Below are positions 17,761 through 26,219 of a stretch of DNA of 64,000 nucleotides, piece after piece. The DNA comes from Parabacteroides distasonis ATCC 8503 (lineage in GTDB: Bacteria > Bacteroidota > Bacteroidia > Bacteroidales > Tannerellaceae), in assembly GCF_000012845.1 (NCBI RefSeq), contig NC_009615.1:3846501-3910500 (forward strand), in the 5' to 3' direction. The notes beneath the pieces were generated by a model. It saw only the letters and a program-made list of their open reading frames with translations, did no database searches and had not been told where the DNA came from. Within the stretch, counting starts at the first letter, position 1. Each line of letters opens with the position of its first letter. The translations under genes and the position numbers were made by a program.

Positions 17761-18879
17761 ATGACAGACAAACAGATTTACCAAATTGGCCTTACTATGA
17801 TTAATGGGGTGGGAGATATCCTAGCCCGCCATCTTCTGGAAGCGTTGGGGGATGCGGAGGCCGTGTTTACGGAAAAGCGCCAGTCGCTAGAGAAGATACC
17901 GGGTATCGGCGATTCGATTATCACCGAGATTAAGCGGGCGGATGTGCTTTTACGGGCAGAGAAAGAATTGGCTTTTGCCCAAAAGAACGGTATCTCTATC
18001 TATTTCTTGAAAGATATGAATTATCCGGAACGTCTGCGGGAATGCCCGGACGCTCCGGTTTTATTTTATTTCAAGGGGAACGCGGATTTAAACGCCGCCC
18101 ATATCATCAGCGTTGTGGGTACTCGTAGGGCCTCCACTTATGGACAGGAAGTGACCGAGCGTTTATTGCGGGATTTGTCCGTGATTTTCCCGGATCTATT
18201 GGTCGTTAGCGGACTCGCATATGGCATCGATATTTGCGCTCATCGGAATGCGTTGAAGAACCAATTGCCCACGGTGGGCGTATTGGCGCATGGTTTGGAT
18301 CGTATCTATCCTCCCGTGCATCGCTCTACGGCGGTCGAGATGTTGGAGCGGGGAGGTTTATTGACCGACTTTCCTAGCGGGACGAATCCGGATCGGCAGA
18401 ACTTTATCCGGCGAAACCGGATCGTAGCCGGTCTGGCGGATGCCACGATCGTTATTGAATCGGCGGAGAAAGGAGGCTCTTTGATCACGGCGGATATCGC
18501 TTTCTCGTATGGCCGGGATGTCTATGCCTTTCCGGGCCGGGTAACGGATATCAACTCTAAAGGATGTAATGGCTTAATCCGGCAGAATAAAGGAGGCTTG
18601 ATCACTTGCGCTGACGATTTAATCATGGCGATGCGTTGGGATGTCGCTCAAAAGACAGATGCGTTACCGGTCCAAACCCAATTATTATTTCCTGAGAACG
18701 AGGAGAGTGAACGGATCTTGTCGTTCTTGGAAATGCGAAAGGAATCTCATATCAATGAATTGTCCGTAGCCTTGAATCTTCCGGTACATCAATTATCTTC
18801 TCTGCTCTTTGAGTTGGAATTGGATGGAAAGATAAAATCGATGCCGGGAAGCATCTATAAACGAATGAAACCCCTATAA
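17761..18879 (+). CDS. dprA: DNA-processing protein DprA
   Basis: The 372-residue protein has an N-terminal helix-hairpin-helix part ('LEKIPGIGDSIITEIKRAD'). A Rossmann-like DprA core follows with 'ISVVGTRRASTYGQ', 'VVSGLAYGIDICAHRNAL', 'GVLAHGLDRIYPPVH', 'FIRRNRIVAGLADATIVIESAEKGGSLITADIA' and 'DVYAFPGRV'. A C-terminal winged-helix domain closes it. DprA loads RecA on incoming single-stranded DNA during transformation. It ends the U32-thioesterase-dprA operon. The 3' end of small RNA copy B, on the other strand, reaches its stop codon. Confidence 0.95.
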   Translation: MTDKQIYQIGLTMINGVGDILARHLLEALGDAEAVFTEKRQSLEKIPGIGDSIITEIKRADVLLRAEKELAFAQKNGISIYFLKDMNYPERLRECPDAPVLFYFKGNADLNAAHIISVVGTRRASTYGQEVTERLLRDLSVIFPDLLVVSGLAYGIDICAHRNALKNQLPTVGVLAHGLDRIYPPVHRSTAVEMLERGGLLTDFPSGTNPDRQNFIRRNRIVAGLADATIVIESAEKGGSLITADIAFSYGRDVYAFPGRVTDINSKGCNGLIRQNKGGLITCADDLIMAMRWDVAQKTDALPVQTQLLFPENEESERILSFLEMRKESHINELSVALNLPVHQLSSLLFELELDGKIKSMPGSIYKRMKPL

Positions 18880-18957
18880 ATAATTAAAGCCTGTCTCACG
18901 ACAAGCCCTAACCAAACTTTGTTAACCTTAAATCTAATACTATTATGAAAAAACCAC
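18878..18957 (-). ncRNA. Repeated small RNA element, copy B
   Basis: The minus strand carries TTG at 18990-18992, a 20-bp spacer and TATCTTTG at 18962-18969, a full Bacteroides promoter. A conserved body of about 80 nt follows (T-run, 'AGATTTAAGGTTAACAAAG', 'TTTGGTTAGG') and ends in the stem GCTTGTC/GACAGGC (18889-18906) with a GTGA loop, then TTTAATTATTT. The same sequence recurs at 30.1, 35.3 and 38.1 kb, while flanks are unrelated. It converges on dprA. Transcription start and end are estimates. Confidence 0.7.
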
Positions 18958-19168
18958 AATGCAAAGATAAGCTTGTAAAGCCCCTTTGTCAAGGGTTTTG
19001 AGTATAACTTGTGTTAAACAACATGTCTGCCCGGTATAAAAAATGTTTTTGAATTTGAAACTATACAGAATAGGCATAAAATCTTCTAAAATTAACAGTT
19101 TGGATGTTGTTTGTAATCCTTGATCTTCACAGTGCTTGTATATATGGAGGAGGTTTATCCATACTAAA

Positions 19169-19198
19169 AAATCCTTGTAAGCGAACTTACAAGGATTT
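19169..19198 (-). terminator. Terminator of tRNA-Leu
   Basis: A perfect 13-bp stem (arms 19169-19181 and 19186-19198) with a UUCG loop on the minus strand is followed by a T-run. It lies 10 bp beyond the tRNA 3' end. Confidence 0.9.
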
Positions 19199-19207
19199 CT
19201 GGATTTG

Positions 19208-19289
19208 TGCGGCTGAAGGGACTCGAACCCCCACGCCGTGAAGCATCAGATCCTAAGTCTGACGTGGCTACCAATTACACCACAGCCGC
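19208..19289 (-). tRNA. tRNA-Leu (anticodon UAG)
   Basis: Read on the minus strand, acceptor arms GCGGCTG and CAGCCGC pair. The D-arm holds GTAATTGGTAGC. The anticodon stem-loop is TCAGA-CTTAGGA-TCTGA, giving UAG, and the T-loop is GGTTCGAGTCC. A long variable arm fits a leucine tRNA. The gene ends with discriminator A; CCA is not encoded, as usual in Bacteroidetes. Confidence 0.95.
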
Positions 19290-19361
19290 ATTGGAATCGT
19301 GTGCAAAGGTAATGCTTTTTTATAAACTTGCAAATATTTGCGTTGTTTTTTTAGCGAAACC

Positions 19362-20378
19362 TTATTTCTTCTCGGTCTCGGACAAGAGGTGGGTGATCGC
19401 CGCCTCGATAATCGTATCTTTACCTTTCTCGATATCTTCTTGGGTCATAGAAACCTTATATGTAGGATCGATACCGAATTCCGTATGCTGTTTGTTTACA
19501 TCTAGCATGGGAGACGCGGAGAAACGGACACCCCAGCCGTTGGGCAACTCGGAGTTAAAGGGGAAGCCACTACCGCCTCCGGTGCGATCTCCCATCGTCG
19601 TTACATAAGGCATCATGCGTACTTTCTGCACGAAATCGTTGGCGGCGCTGTAGCAATGACGATTCGTTAAGACCACAACAGGGCGTAACCAGCGGATACG
19701 CTCGGAAGGTGAGAGATAAAGGGGATAAGGTTCGGAAAAGTCATCGTGCCCTTTACCCGTCTTATGTTGGATATAGCCGGTCAGTATCTTTTCCTCCAAG
19801 AAACGGGAAGCGATGCGATCGGCGTTTGATAACATGCCACCGCCATTATCCCGGATATCGAAGATCAAACCTTTGCAATCCTTGAATTGATAGAATATGT
19901 GATCCAAACCGCTTTCGCCGGCCGAACTGGAAAAGCTACCGTAGTAAATATACCCGATCTGCCCGTCACTCAATGTCGTGTATTTAAGTCCTCCGGCGAT
20001 CGAGTAGTTCCTTCCGAGATAATTCTCTTGTATGTCCGAGTCGAAATTATCCGGATAATCGAGATACCAATCCCAATAGCGGGACATATTGAAGGTGGAT
20101 ATCAAATTGGTATGCCCGTCTTTCAGCTCGTTTAGCATATCGCCTAATACGTCAAATAGGACGTATTGGTTCATCGTATCGCTTATCTGCGTCTTATAAC
20201 GGTCGTGAACCTCGTTCCAATCAATGTCCTTGTATTCGAAGAAGCAGTAATTCTCATCCAATATTTTCCAAAGCGCCTCAAAGTTCTCCTGTGGGGAGGC
20301 CACGTATTCGTCCGATTTCTCACATCCGGTAAACAGGAATCCGAGAGATATACATATATATATAAGGTATCGTTTCAT
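19362..20378 (-). CDS. S41 family peptidase, lipoprotein
   Basis: The 338-residue protein begins with a lipoprotein signal ('LGFLFTGCEKS'). The Bacteroidetes S41 N-terminal segment 'FEALWKILDENYCFFEYKDIDW' follows, then 'LKDGHTNL', 'YIYYGSF', 'IFDIRDNGGGMLSN' and 'VVLTNRHCYSAANDFV', where the serine of YSAAN is the likely nucleophile, and 'TGGGSGFP'. It is a C-terminal-processing-protease relative without a clear PDZ domain, anchored in the envelope. Its substrate is unknown. Its start lies 11 bp after the next upstream gene on the same strand, so the two are likely cotranscribed. Confidence 0.88.
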   Translation of the reverse strand: MKRYLIYICISLGFLFTGCEKSDEYVASPQENFEALWKILDENYCFFEYKDIDWNEVHDRYKTQISDTMNQYVLFDVLGDMLNELKDGHTNLISTFNMSRYWDWYLDYPDNFDSDIQENYLGRNYSIAGGLKYTTLSDGQIGYIYYGSFSSSAGESGLDHIFYQFKDCKGLIFDIRDNGGGMLSNADRIASRFLEEKILTGYIQHKTGKGHDDFSEPYPLYLSPSERIRWLRPVVVLTNRHCYSAANDFVQKVRMMPYVTTMGDRTGGGSGFPFNSELPNGWGVRFSASPMLDVNKQHTEFGIDPTYKVSMTQEDIEKGKDTIIEAAITHLLSETEKK

Positions 20379-20389
20379 TTGATTTCCTT

Positions 20390-21259
20390 TTAATAATAAG
20401 CGCTTCTGAACCGCTGGGTATTCTTTAGGCGTTTTCCTCCGAAAGAGATAAATTCTTTCACGAGGCCGATCATAAAAGAGTGAGAGATTATATGAGACTG
20501 TATCCCATTGACATCTGTACGGTAAGAGCTGTTTAGGTAACCTGCCCGTATCGTAAAATTACAAACCGGGAAATCTACCGTGAAAAAGTTCTTCATGGCG
20601 AATTTATTATGGAAGGAATTGAATTGCACCACTCCCGAGGCATTCCCTAGGTTGAAGATCTCGTAATACGATTGCCCGTAATGGGGGGAGAATAAAACAC
20701 CGGCGAAGGGGATCGTGAACTGGTAGCGTAGCGTCATGGGATATTCCTTGATGCGTAACTTATAGATCGCCATGGCGGAGATGTTCAAATCGATATCCGC
20801 TTTCGCCGAGGCCGGGTTATTTCCGTTGCGGGTATTGTATATAAAACCACCCATGCCATGCACGGCACCACCCGCCAGAAGCTTTAAATCCGGCAATACC
20901 GTGGGCAAATGATAATAGTAACCCAACGTATAATCGATAAAGCCCGCGAAATCCGTAGCGGTAGAGGCAGCATTATCCGTGCTAGCCAGATCGACGCTTA
21001 TGATTTGCTGTCTGGATACCCGATAGTTTGCCAGTCGGACCCTCTTCATCCGTTCATTCATTACCCGTAATCCGGGGCCTGTATATTTCTTATCTTCCAT
21101 GCTGGGAGATAAATAGGTGTCCATTAGATTGTAGCTTCCTATACCGACCATGGTCCCGCTGTTGATAGACCAAGGGATCTCGTCTCCATCGGACTGGGCC
21201 TTGGCCGGTGACGCGAGAAACAGCAGGAACAAACCAATCAAACAGGTGATAGCTTTCAT
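20390..21259 (-). CDS. Secreted beta-rich protein (DUF3316-like)
   Basis: The 289-residue protein has a signal peptide ending at about residue 21 ('LASPAKAQ'), then many alternating hydrophobic strands and an aromatic-rich C-terminus. It looks like an outer-membrane beta-barrel. I place it in the DUF3316 family from memory of similar Bacteroides proteins; this needs a profile search. It lies 3 bp after parC and 11 bp before the S41 protease, so parC, this gene and the protease may be read together. Confidence 0.65.
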   Translation of the reverse strand: MKAITCLIGLFLLFLASPAKAQSDGDEIPWSINSGTMVGIGSYNLMDTYLSPSMEDKKYTGPGLRVMNERMKRVRLANYRVSRQQIISVDLASTDNAASTATDFAGFIDYTLGYYYHLPTVLPDLKLLAGGAVHGMGGFIYNTRNGNNPASAKADIDLNISAMAIYKLRIKEYPMTLRYQFTIPFAGVLFSPHYGQSYYEIFNLGNASGVVQFNSFHNKFAMKNFFTVDFPVCNFTIRAGYLNSSYRTDVNGIQSHIISHSFMIGLVKEFISFGGKRLKNTQRFRSAYY

Positions 21260-21262
21260 AGG

Positions 21263-23998
21263 TTATTCGTCAAACAATTTCATCTGTCCCGTAATTTCAT
21301 CGATAATATCCGTGGTACTCTGCCCGTCGTCAGTGTCGTTTTCCTCCTCATTGCCTTCGGTATCGTCTGATTCCGATGCGTTTTCGGAAGGGACGAAGCG
21401 ATTCGGTTCCAGCTCATTGATTGTCTCGACCTCAAATGTAGAGATTCGTTTACCTTTGGCTTTGAAGCCTTTCACCGCGATAAATTCGTCGGCATCGAGG
21501 ACGAGAGCCTCCCGGAAGGCGTCATGGCCTCCGAAGATCACCTCGATACGAGGATAGACCTCATCCGTAAGCAACATCAAGCGGTTCTTCGGATTCTCTC
21601 CTAGGAAATTCTGCTTCCGGGTGTTTACCTCCAGCAGGAATCGTTTGATATAATAATATTTCTGATCCGCGTCGTATAATACGGCAGTCCATATCTTGCT
21701 CGGCTGGTATTTCTCGATGACCATGATATTGGACTCGTAGTGATTGCTAAGGTCAAAATTCGTGACGTAGAAATCGCCGTTCGGCAGGATCACCAATATC
21801 TGATCGTTGCTATGGAACTCGCCTAGCTCTTCTCCCCGTCCATCGTAATTTAACCGGAGTACGTCCCAGTCGAACCATACTTCCCGGCCTCCCAAGGTGG
21901 AAGAGCCTTTCTGCTTGAGGCTGATCTTGTGCACTTCCGCTTTCGTCAGGATATTACCTTGAGAACCCCGTCCCTTAATGGCTATCTCGCTGAAGTTCTT
22001 TTCGAAGACGAGTAGTTTCTGCCGGGGTTTGGGTTTCAGGATTACCTTGACGGTCTCCGCCTCTCCGTTCGGGTTTGCGCTGAAGTAAAGGACACGGGAG
22101 TTTTCCGTACCTTTGGTCAGGTCGTATTCCCGATCGCGTGTAGCGCCTGTGACGGCGAAGCGTTTGATGTAATTATATCCGAACTTACCGTCCCGGTATA
22201 TGACGTTGTAAATCGTCCGGTTGTCGTTACGCTTAAATACGTTGACATATAGAATATCCTTACCGATAAAGATCTTATCCGCTACCTTGACGATCTTATA
22301 AGTACCGTTGCGATAGAAGATAATGACATCGTCTATATCCGAGCAGTTACATATGAACTCGTCCTTTTTCAGTCCCATGCCGATGAAACCTTCTTGACGG
22401 TTGATATACAATTTCTCGTTTGCCTCTACGACCTTGGTCGCCTCGATCGTGTCGAAATTGCGTATCACGGTATGGCGAGGGTAAGCCTTGCCGTATTTCT
22501 CTTTCAGCATGGTAAACCAATCGATAGTATAGTCGATGATATGTTCCAGTTTATCGTTGATCTTGGCGATTTGTTCCAAGGTCTGGGCAATGAACTCGTT
22601 ACTCTTGTCGGAGTTGAACTTTAGGATACGTCCCATTTTGATCTCCATGAGCTTCAGGATATCGTCCCGGGTAACCTCACGGATAAATCGGGGCTTGAAC
22701 GGCTCTAAACGAAGGTCGATATGGGATATCGCCTCGTCCATGTTCTTGGCGTTCTCGAACTCCGGATCTTTATAGATGCGCTCCTCGATAAATATCTTTT
22801 CAAGGGAGGCGAAGAACAGGGCCTCCTCTTGTTCTTGTTTCTGAATCTTGAGTTCTTCCCGTAACAGCTCCAGCGTACGATCCGTAGAGTGGTGGAGCAC
22901 ATCGCTGACCGTAAGGAAATGCGGCTTGTCCTCCTTGATCACGCAACAGTTTGGGGAGATACTGATCTCACAATCCGTAAAGGCGTATAAAGCATCGATG
23001 GTCTTGTCTGAAGAGACCCCCGGAGCGAGATGCACCAAGATCTCTACATCCTTGGCGGTATTATCGTCTACCTTCTTGATCTTGATCTTTCCTTTATCGT
23101 TCGCTTTTAGGATGGACTCGATCACGGTAGAGGTTGTTTTTCCATACGGGATCTCCGAGATCACCAATGTCTTATTATCGAGCTTGCCGATTTTTGCACG
23201 GACTTTCACCGATCCACCCCGTTCTCCATCATTATATTTGGCTATGTCGATAGAGCCTCCTGTCTGGAAATCCGGATATAACGCGAATTCCTCTCCCCGT
23301 AGATAGGCGATGGAAGCATCTAATAACTCATTGAAATTATGAGGGAGTATCTTGGAAGACAGGCCTACGGCGATACCTTCCACGCCCTGTGCCAGCAATA
23401 AAGGGAATTTTACCGGTAAGGTAACCGGTTCCTTATTACGCCCGTCGTAAGAAAGCTGCCAAAGGGTTGTCTTGGGATTGAATACGGTCTCCAAGGCAAA
23501 CTTGGAAAGGCGAGCCTCTATATAACGAGGAGCGGCGGCTCCGTCTCCCGTCAGGATATTACCCCAGTTTCCTTGGCAATCGATCAATAGATCCTTTTGT
23601 CCCAATTGCACCAAGGCATCTCCGATAGAGGCGTCTCCGTGAGGGTGGAACTGCATCGTATGACCTACGATATTCGCAACCTTGTTATACCGCCCGTCAT
23701 CCAACCTTCTCATGGAGTGCAGGATACGTCGTTGTACGGGTTTCAGTCCATCGTTGATATGCGGAACGGCCCGTTCCAAGATCACATAAGAAGCGTAGTC
23801 TAGGAACCAGTTTTGGTACATCCCAGACAAATGATAGGTCGTGACACGTGTATCCCCTTTCCCCGGGACTTTATAGTCGGAATGGGTATTCGCCTCTTCC
23901 TCCGTAGCCTCGTTATCTTGGGTATCACTATTTATATCCTCAATTTCCTCGTTTTCCTTATCCTCGATATAATCGTCTTCTTTATCTTCCGGTCTCAT
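21263..23998 (-). CDS. parC: DNA topoisomerase IV subunit A
   Basis: The 911-residue protein starts with an acidic, low-complexity tail (residues 1-42, rich in D and E). The type IIA core comes next: 'YASYVILERAVPHINDGLKPVQRRILHSM', 'HPHGDASIGDALV' and the DNA-cleaving tyrosine in 'GDGAAAPRYIEARL' (Y159). A coiled-coil gate and beta-pinwheel repeats follow, and the C-terminus is again acidic. It is the ParC type rather than GyrA because the gyrase box is not evident. It decatenates chromosomes together with ParE, which is not in this window. Confidence 0.93.
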   Translation of the reverse strand: MRPEDKEDDYIEDKENEEIEDINSDTQDNEATEEEANTHSDYKVPGKGDTRVTTYHLSGMYQNWFLDYASYVILERAVPHINDGLKPVQRRILHSMRRLDDGRYNKVANIVGHTMQFHPHGDASIGDALVQLGQKDLLIDCQGNWGNILTGDGAAAPRYIEARLSKFALETVFNPKTTLWQLSYDGRNKEPVTLPVKFPLLLAQGVEGIAVGLSSKILPHNFNELLDASIAYLRGEEFALYPDFQTGGSIDIAKYNDGERGGSVKVRAKIGKLDNKTLVISEIPYGKTTSTVIESILKANDKGKIKIKKVDDNTAKDVEILVHLAPGVSSDKTIDALYAFTDCEISISPNCCVIKEDKPHFLTVSDVLHHSTDRTLELLREELKIQKQEQEEALFFASLEKIFIEERIYKDPEFENAKNMDEAISHIDLRLEPFKPRFIREVTRDDILKLMEIKMGRILKFNSDKSNEFIAQTLEQIAKINDKLEHIIDYTIDWFTMLKEKYGKAYPRHTVIRNFDTIEATKVVEANEKLYINRQEGFIGMGLKKDEFICNCSDIDDVIIFYRNGTYKIVKVADKIFIGKDILYVNVFKRNDNRTIYNVIYRDGKFGYNYIKRFAVTGATRDREYDLTKGTENSRVLYFSANPNGEAETVKVILKPKPRQKLLVFEKNFSEIAIKGRGSQGNILTKAEVHKISLKQKGSSTLGGREVWFDWDVLRLNYDGRGEELGEFHSNDQILVILPNGDFYVTNFDLSNHYESNIMVIEKYQPSKIWTAVLYDADQKYYYIKRFLLEVNTRKQNFLGENPKNRLMLLTDEVYPRIEVIFGGHDAFREALVLDADEFIAVKGFKAKGKRISTFEVETINELEPNRFVPSENASESDDTEGNEEENDTDDGQSTTDIIDEITGQMKLFDE

Positions 23999-24216
23999 AA
24001 AATCCAGTTCTTTCTACACAACGCTATTACGCCAAATTGCTAACAGGGTGTAAATATAGCAAATATTCGGCAGTTTTTATAAGAATGAGGCTTTTACGAG
24101 AGTGAGTTTGCGTTAAATAAAGAGATTTCTACTAATAAATATTTAGGTGGTAGGGGTTTTTCAGAATCTTTTGTCTTATCAATAACAATTGATATTTACA
24201 TATAAAAGAATATGAT

Positions 24217-24984
24217 ATGAAGAAGCTGATTTTATTTGTGTTATGCGCTTTGAGTGGCTTGATGGTGAGCGCTCAATCACGCTGGGGGATTACTCCGGAG
24301 GGTGGATTTGCTGCGGTTAATCGTGTTGGAATGGGCTCTAGCTGGCGTGCGGGGGTTAAGGTAGGCGTTGGTGTATCTTACCAGTTTGAACCGGGATGGA
24401 TTGGATTGAAATCCGGTCTATATTATGCGAATAGAGGGTATTCGTTGGGAGATTATCCGAGAACGACGGAGTCTGCTACGTATGTCTTGAAAGAGATGAT
24501 GACCGGTGGTATCACGCAACATTTTTTGCAATTGCCCGTGATGGCTGATTTCTCATGGAAAGTGTCGAAAGAGGTACGTATGCATTTAGCGGTCGGTATG
24601 TATGCCGGTGTATCTGTCAAGAATGATACGAATTGGGGATCTTCGTTTACGATGGGGTATTCGAAGGAGCCGCAGGCGCTTGGTAAATATGTCAAATCTA
24701 CTGGCCTAGGGTATAGTTATGGTTATGGCCATTCGGGATATGATGAGGCTGAAAACGCCGATCATCCATTTCGAGACGTGAATTCTTTTGATTGGGGATT
24801 GACAACTTCTTTTGGTATAGAGGTGAATAACTGGGTGATGAATCTGGGGTATGATCTCTCTCTAGGTGATGAGGGCGGTAACTATAAGATCGATGGCGAT
24901 AATTTCTCTCTGTATGAGGTAAGAAGTGTCGGTGCCAATTACAATACGATGAGTCTGACGGTTGGGTATAAGTTCAAGCTTTAA
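24217..24984 (+). CDS. Outer-membrane beta-barrel protein (PorT/OmpW-like)
   Basis: The 255-residue protein has a signal peptide ('LFVLCALSGLMVSAQS') and then alternating strands typical of the Bacteroidetes 'outer membrane protein beta-barrel' group: 'WGITPEGGFAAVNRVG', 'VGVSYQFEPGWIGLKSGLYYANRGYS', 'MSLTVGYKFKL'. It probably spans the outer membrane; no function can be assigned. Transcription is opposite to parC and a TATCAAT/ATTGATA dyad lies just upstream (about 24178-24195). Confidence 0.75.
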   Translation: MKKLILFVLCALSGLMVSAQSRWGITPEGGFAAVNRVGMGSSWRAGVKVGVGVSYQFEPGWIGLKSGLYYANRGYSLGDYPRTTESATYVLKEMMTGGITQHFLQLPVMADFSWKVSKEVRMHLAVGMYAGVSVKNDTNWGSSFTMGYSKEPQALGKYVKSTGLGYSYGYGHSGYDEAENADHPFRDVNSFDWGLTTSFGIEVNNWVMNLGYDLSLGDEGGNYKIDGDNFSLYEVRSVGANYNTMSLTVGYKFKL

Positions 24985-25040
24985 CGGCAAATCACTCATA
25001 GGATACGAATCTGACGAATATTCGGTGTCTTTTGGCGTAA

Positions 25041-25523
25041 GAAGTTTACTTCAACAGAAACCTAGATCAGACGTATCATAATTTGTCTACGCTTCATTAT
25101 AAGTATGATGAACAAGGCCGGAAAATAAAGGGGATTACTGAATATCCGGTTATTGGCAAGAGCAAGGTGACAGTCTTTTCTTATAAGAATAATCTTCTGG
25201 AACGGAAAGTTGAGTACGACGAACTCGGCCGGAAGCTTACTTATACGGACTATGAGTACGATGAGACAGGGTTGTTGACAAAAGAAACGATTCGTGATCC
25301 CGAAACGTCCGAGGTTCTCCGATATAGCGAGTACCGCAATGAGAACGGATTGAACATGGAGATCATGGTTTATACTTCTCTCCCGACAGAGAAGAAACCC
25401 ATAGAGCTTCGTCGGATCACGAAGTCCTATGATCAGAATGGCAATCTGCATCAATTAGTCTCTGAAGAATTGGCTTCTTCTAGCTCCCAGTCGAGTTTCT
25501 CGGAGTCCTATGAGTATATTTGA
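25041..25523 (+). pseudogene. YD-repeat/DUF3836-like protein lacking a proper N-terminus
   Basis: The frame is open from 25041 to 25523 but has no ATG near its beginning; only a TTG at 25083 could start it. The protein repeats pairs such as 'YKYDEQGRKIKG', 'VEYDELGRKLTYTDYEYDETG' and 'SYDQNGNLHQ', like the short YD-type repeats of secreted Bacteroides proteins. No signal peptide precedes it, although relatives (compare the gene at 57057) have one. It is therefore probably a remnant that lost its 5' end. A strong terminator follows at once. Confidence 0.5.
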
Positions 25524-25528
25524 AGGCG

Positions 25529-25573
25529 TTCGTGATGACTTTATTCGATATGGAATGTCATCACGAATGTTTT
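25529..25573 (+). terminator. Rho-independent terminator
   Basis: An 11-bp perfect stem (25529-25539 with 25557-25567, TTCGTGATGAC) is followed by TGTTTTTT. It lies six bases after the stop codon of the YD-repeat frame. Confidence 0.8.
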
Positions 25574-25809
25574 TTCCTTCGTATAGGGTGCCTATTCGTC
25601 CAATCCTTGTTCGTTCGGATTTCCGGTCTTCATGAAATACCCTTATACAATAAGACCCCTTCCGTAGTTGTTCTCACTCCTTGTACTTTTCCTTCGGTAA
25701 TTTGAAAATTCTTTTAGTTCTTATGGTTTTCTATATTTGCCATAAATATAACAAAAAATGCAGAGCGTAGCGTCGGGATTAAAAGCAAAAGACATTTCTC
25801 TTAGAGGTA

Positions 25810-25911
25810 ACAAAAGTTTCATACTGAGGAAACTTTAGTTTCCCTATAGAGAAACAAAAGTTTTCCGCTTATTAAACTTTTGTTTTCCTATAATAAAACT
25901 TTTGTTTTTTA
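25810..25911. repeat. Hairpin array with AAAGTTT/AAACTTT words
   Basis: Successive stems are AAAGTTTC/GAAACTTT (about 25813-25836), GTTTC/GAAAC (about 25838-25855) and AACAAAAGTTT/AAACTTTTGTT (about 25854-25885, 11 bp perfect). A further direct copy of AAACTTTTGTTTT follows and ends in a T-run. The same logic, but not the same words, occurs at 9.1 kb and 15.7 kb. Confidence 0.6.
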
Positions 25912-26020
25912 GGTTAAAAAACTACAAATGGCTAGATGTTAATATTTTATCCGTGTTGAAAGGAGATCGGATAATGCTATATGGTGAGTGTGGAGAAGCG
26001 TTGTGTTAGGTGATGGAAAA

Positions 26021-26087
26021 GTGGTAAATAGCGGTAAATAGTGGTAGATAGAGCTAGATAATTGTAGATGTTTTTTATCTACCACCA
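26021..26087. repeat. Tandem 10-bp repeat with terminal inverted copy
   Basis: Five 10-bp units follow each other without gaps (GTGGTAAATA, GCGGTAAATA, GTGGTAGATA, GAGCTAGATA, ATTGTAGATG; 26021-26070). The inverted word TATCTACCAC (26076-26085) is an exact complement of the third unit. The period is close to one helical turn. Confidence 0.7.
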
Positions 26088-26165
26088 TTAGTTAATCATC
26101 CTAAGACCAGATGAATGCAGGGATAGTTGTAGATGTTGTAGCAAATAGGCTTATAAACTATATGA

Positions 26166-26209
26166 GAGAATTGAAAGTTAAAGCGATGAGCGAATAACTT
26201 TCAATTCTC
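26166..26209 (-). terminator. 15-bp perfect inverted repeat after the oxidoreductase gene
   Basis: The arms at 26166-26180 and 26195-26209 (GAGAATTGAAAGTTA and its complement) enclose a 14-nt loop. They lie 10 bp beyond the stop codon of the minus-strand gene. No T-run follows, so this may be an mRNA-end hairpin rather than a canonical terminator. Confidence 0.5.
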
Positions 26210-26219
26210 CATGTTTCAA

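Larger units (their letters stand above)
25524..26219. other. 696-bp intergenic region rich in inverted and tandem repeats
   Basis: From left to right it contains a terminator (25529-25573), an unremarkable AT-rich stretch, a hairpin array with AAAGTTT/AAACTTT words (about 25810-25911), a tandem 10-mer repeat (26021-26087) and a 15-bp inverted repeat next to the end of the oxidoreductase gene (26166-26209). No convincing coding frame is seen. Confidence 0.6.

Noticed and set aside
19208..19289. tRNA-Leu as an integration (att) site
   Set aside because: No duplicated tRNA 3' end, integrase or foreign gene block is visible next to it.
26021..26087. Tandem 10-mer as a CRISPR array
   Set aside because: There are no spacers; the units follow each other directly, and no cas genes are present.
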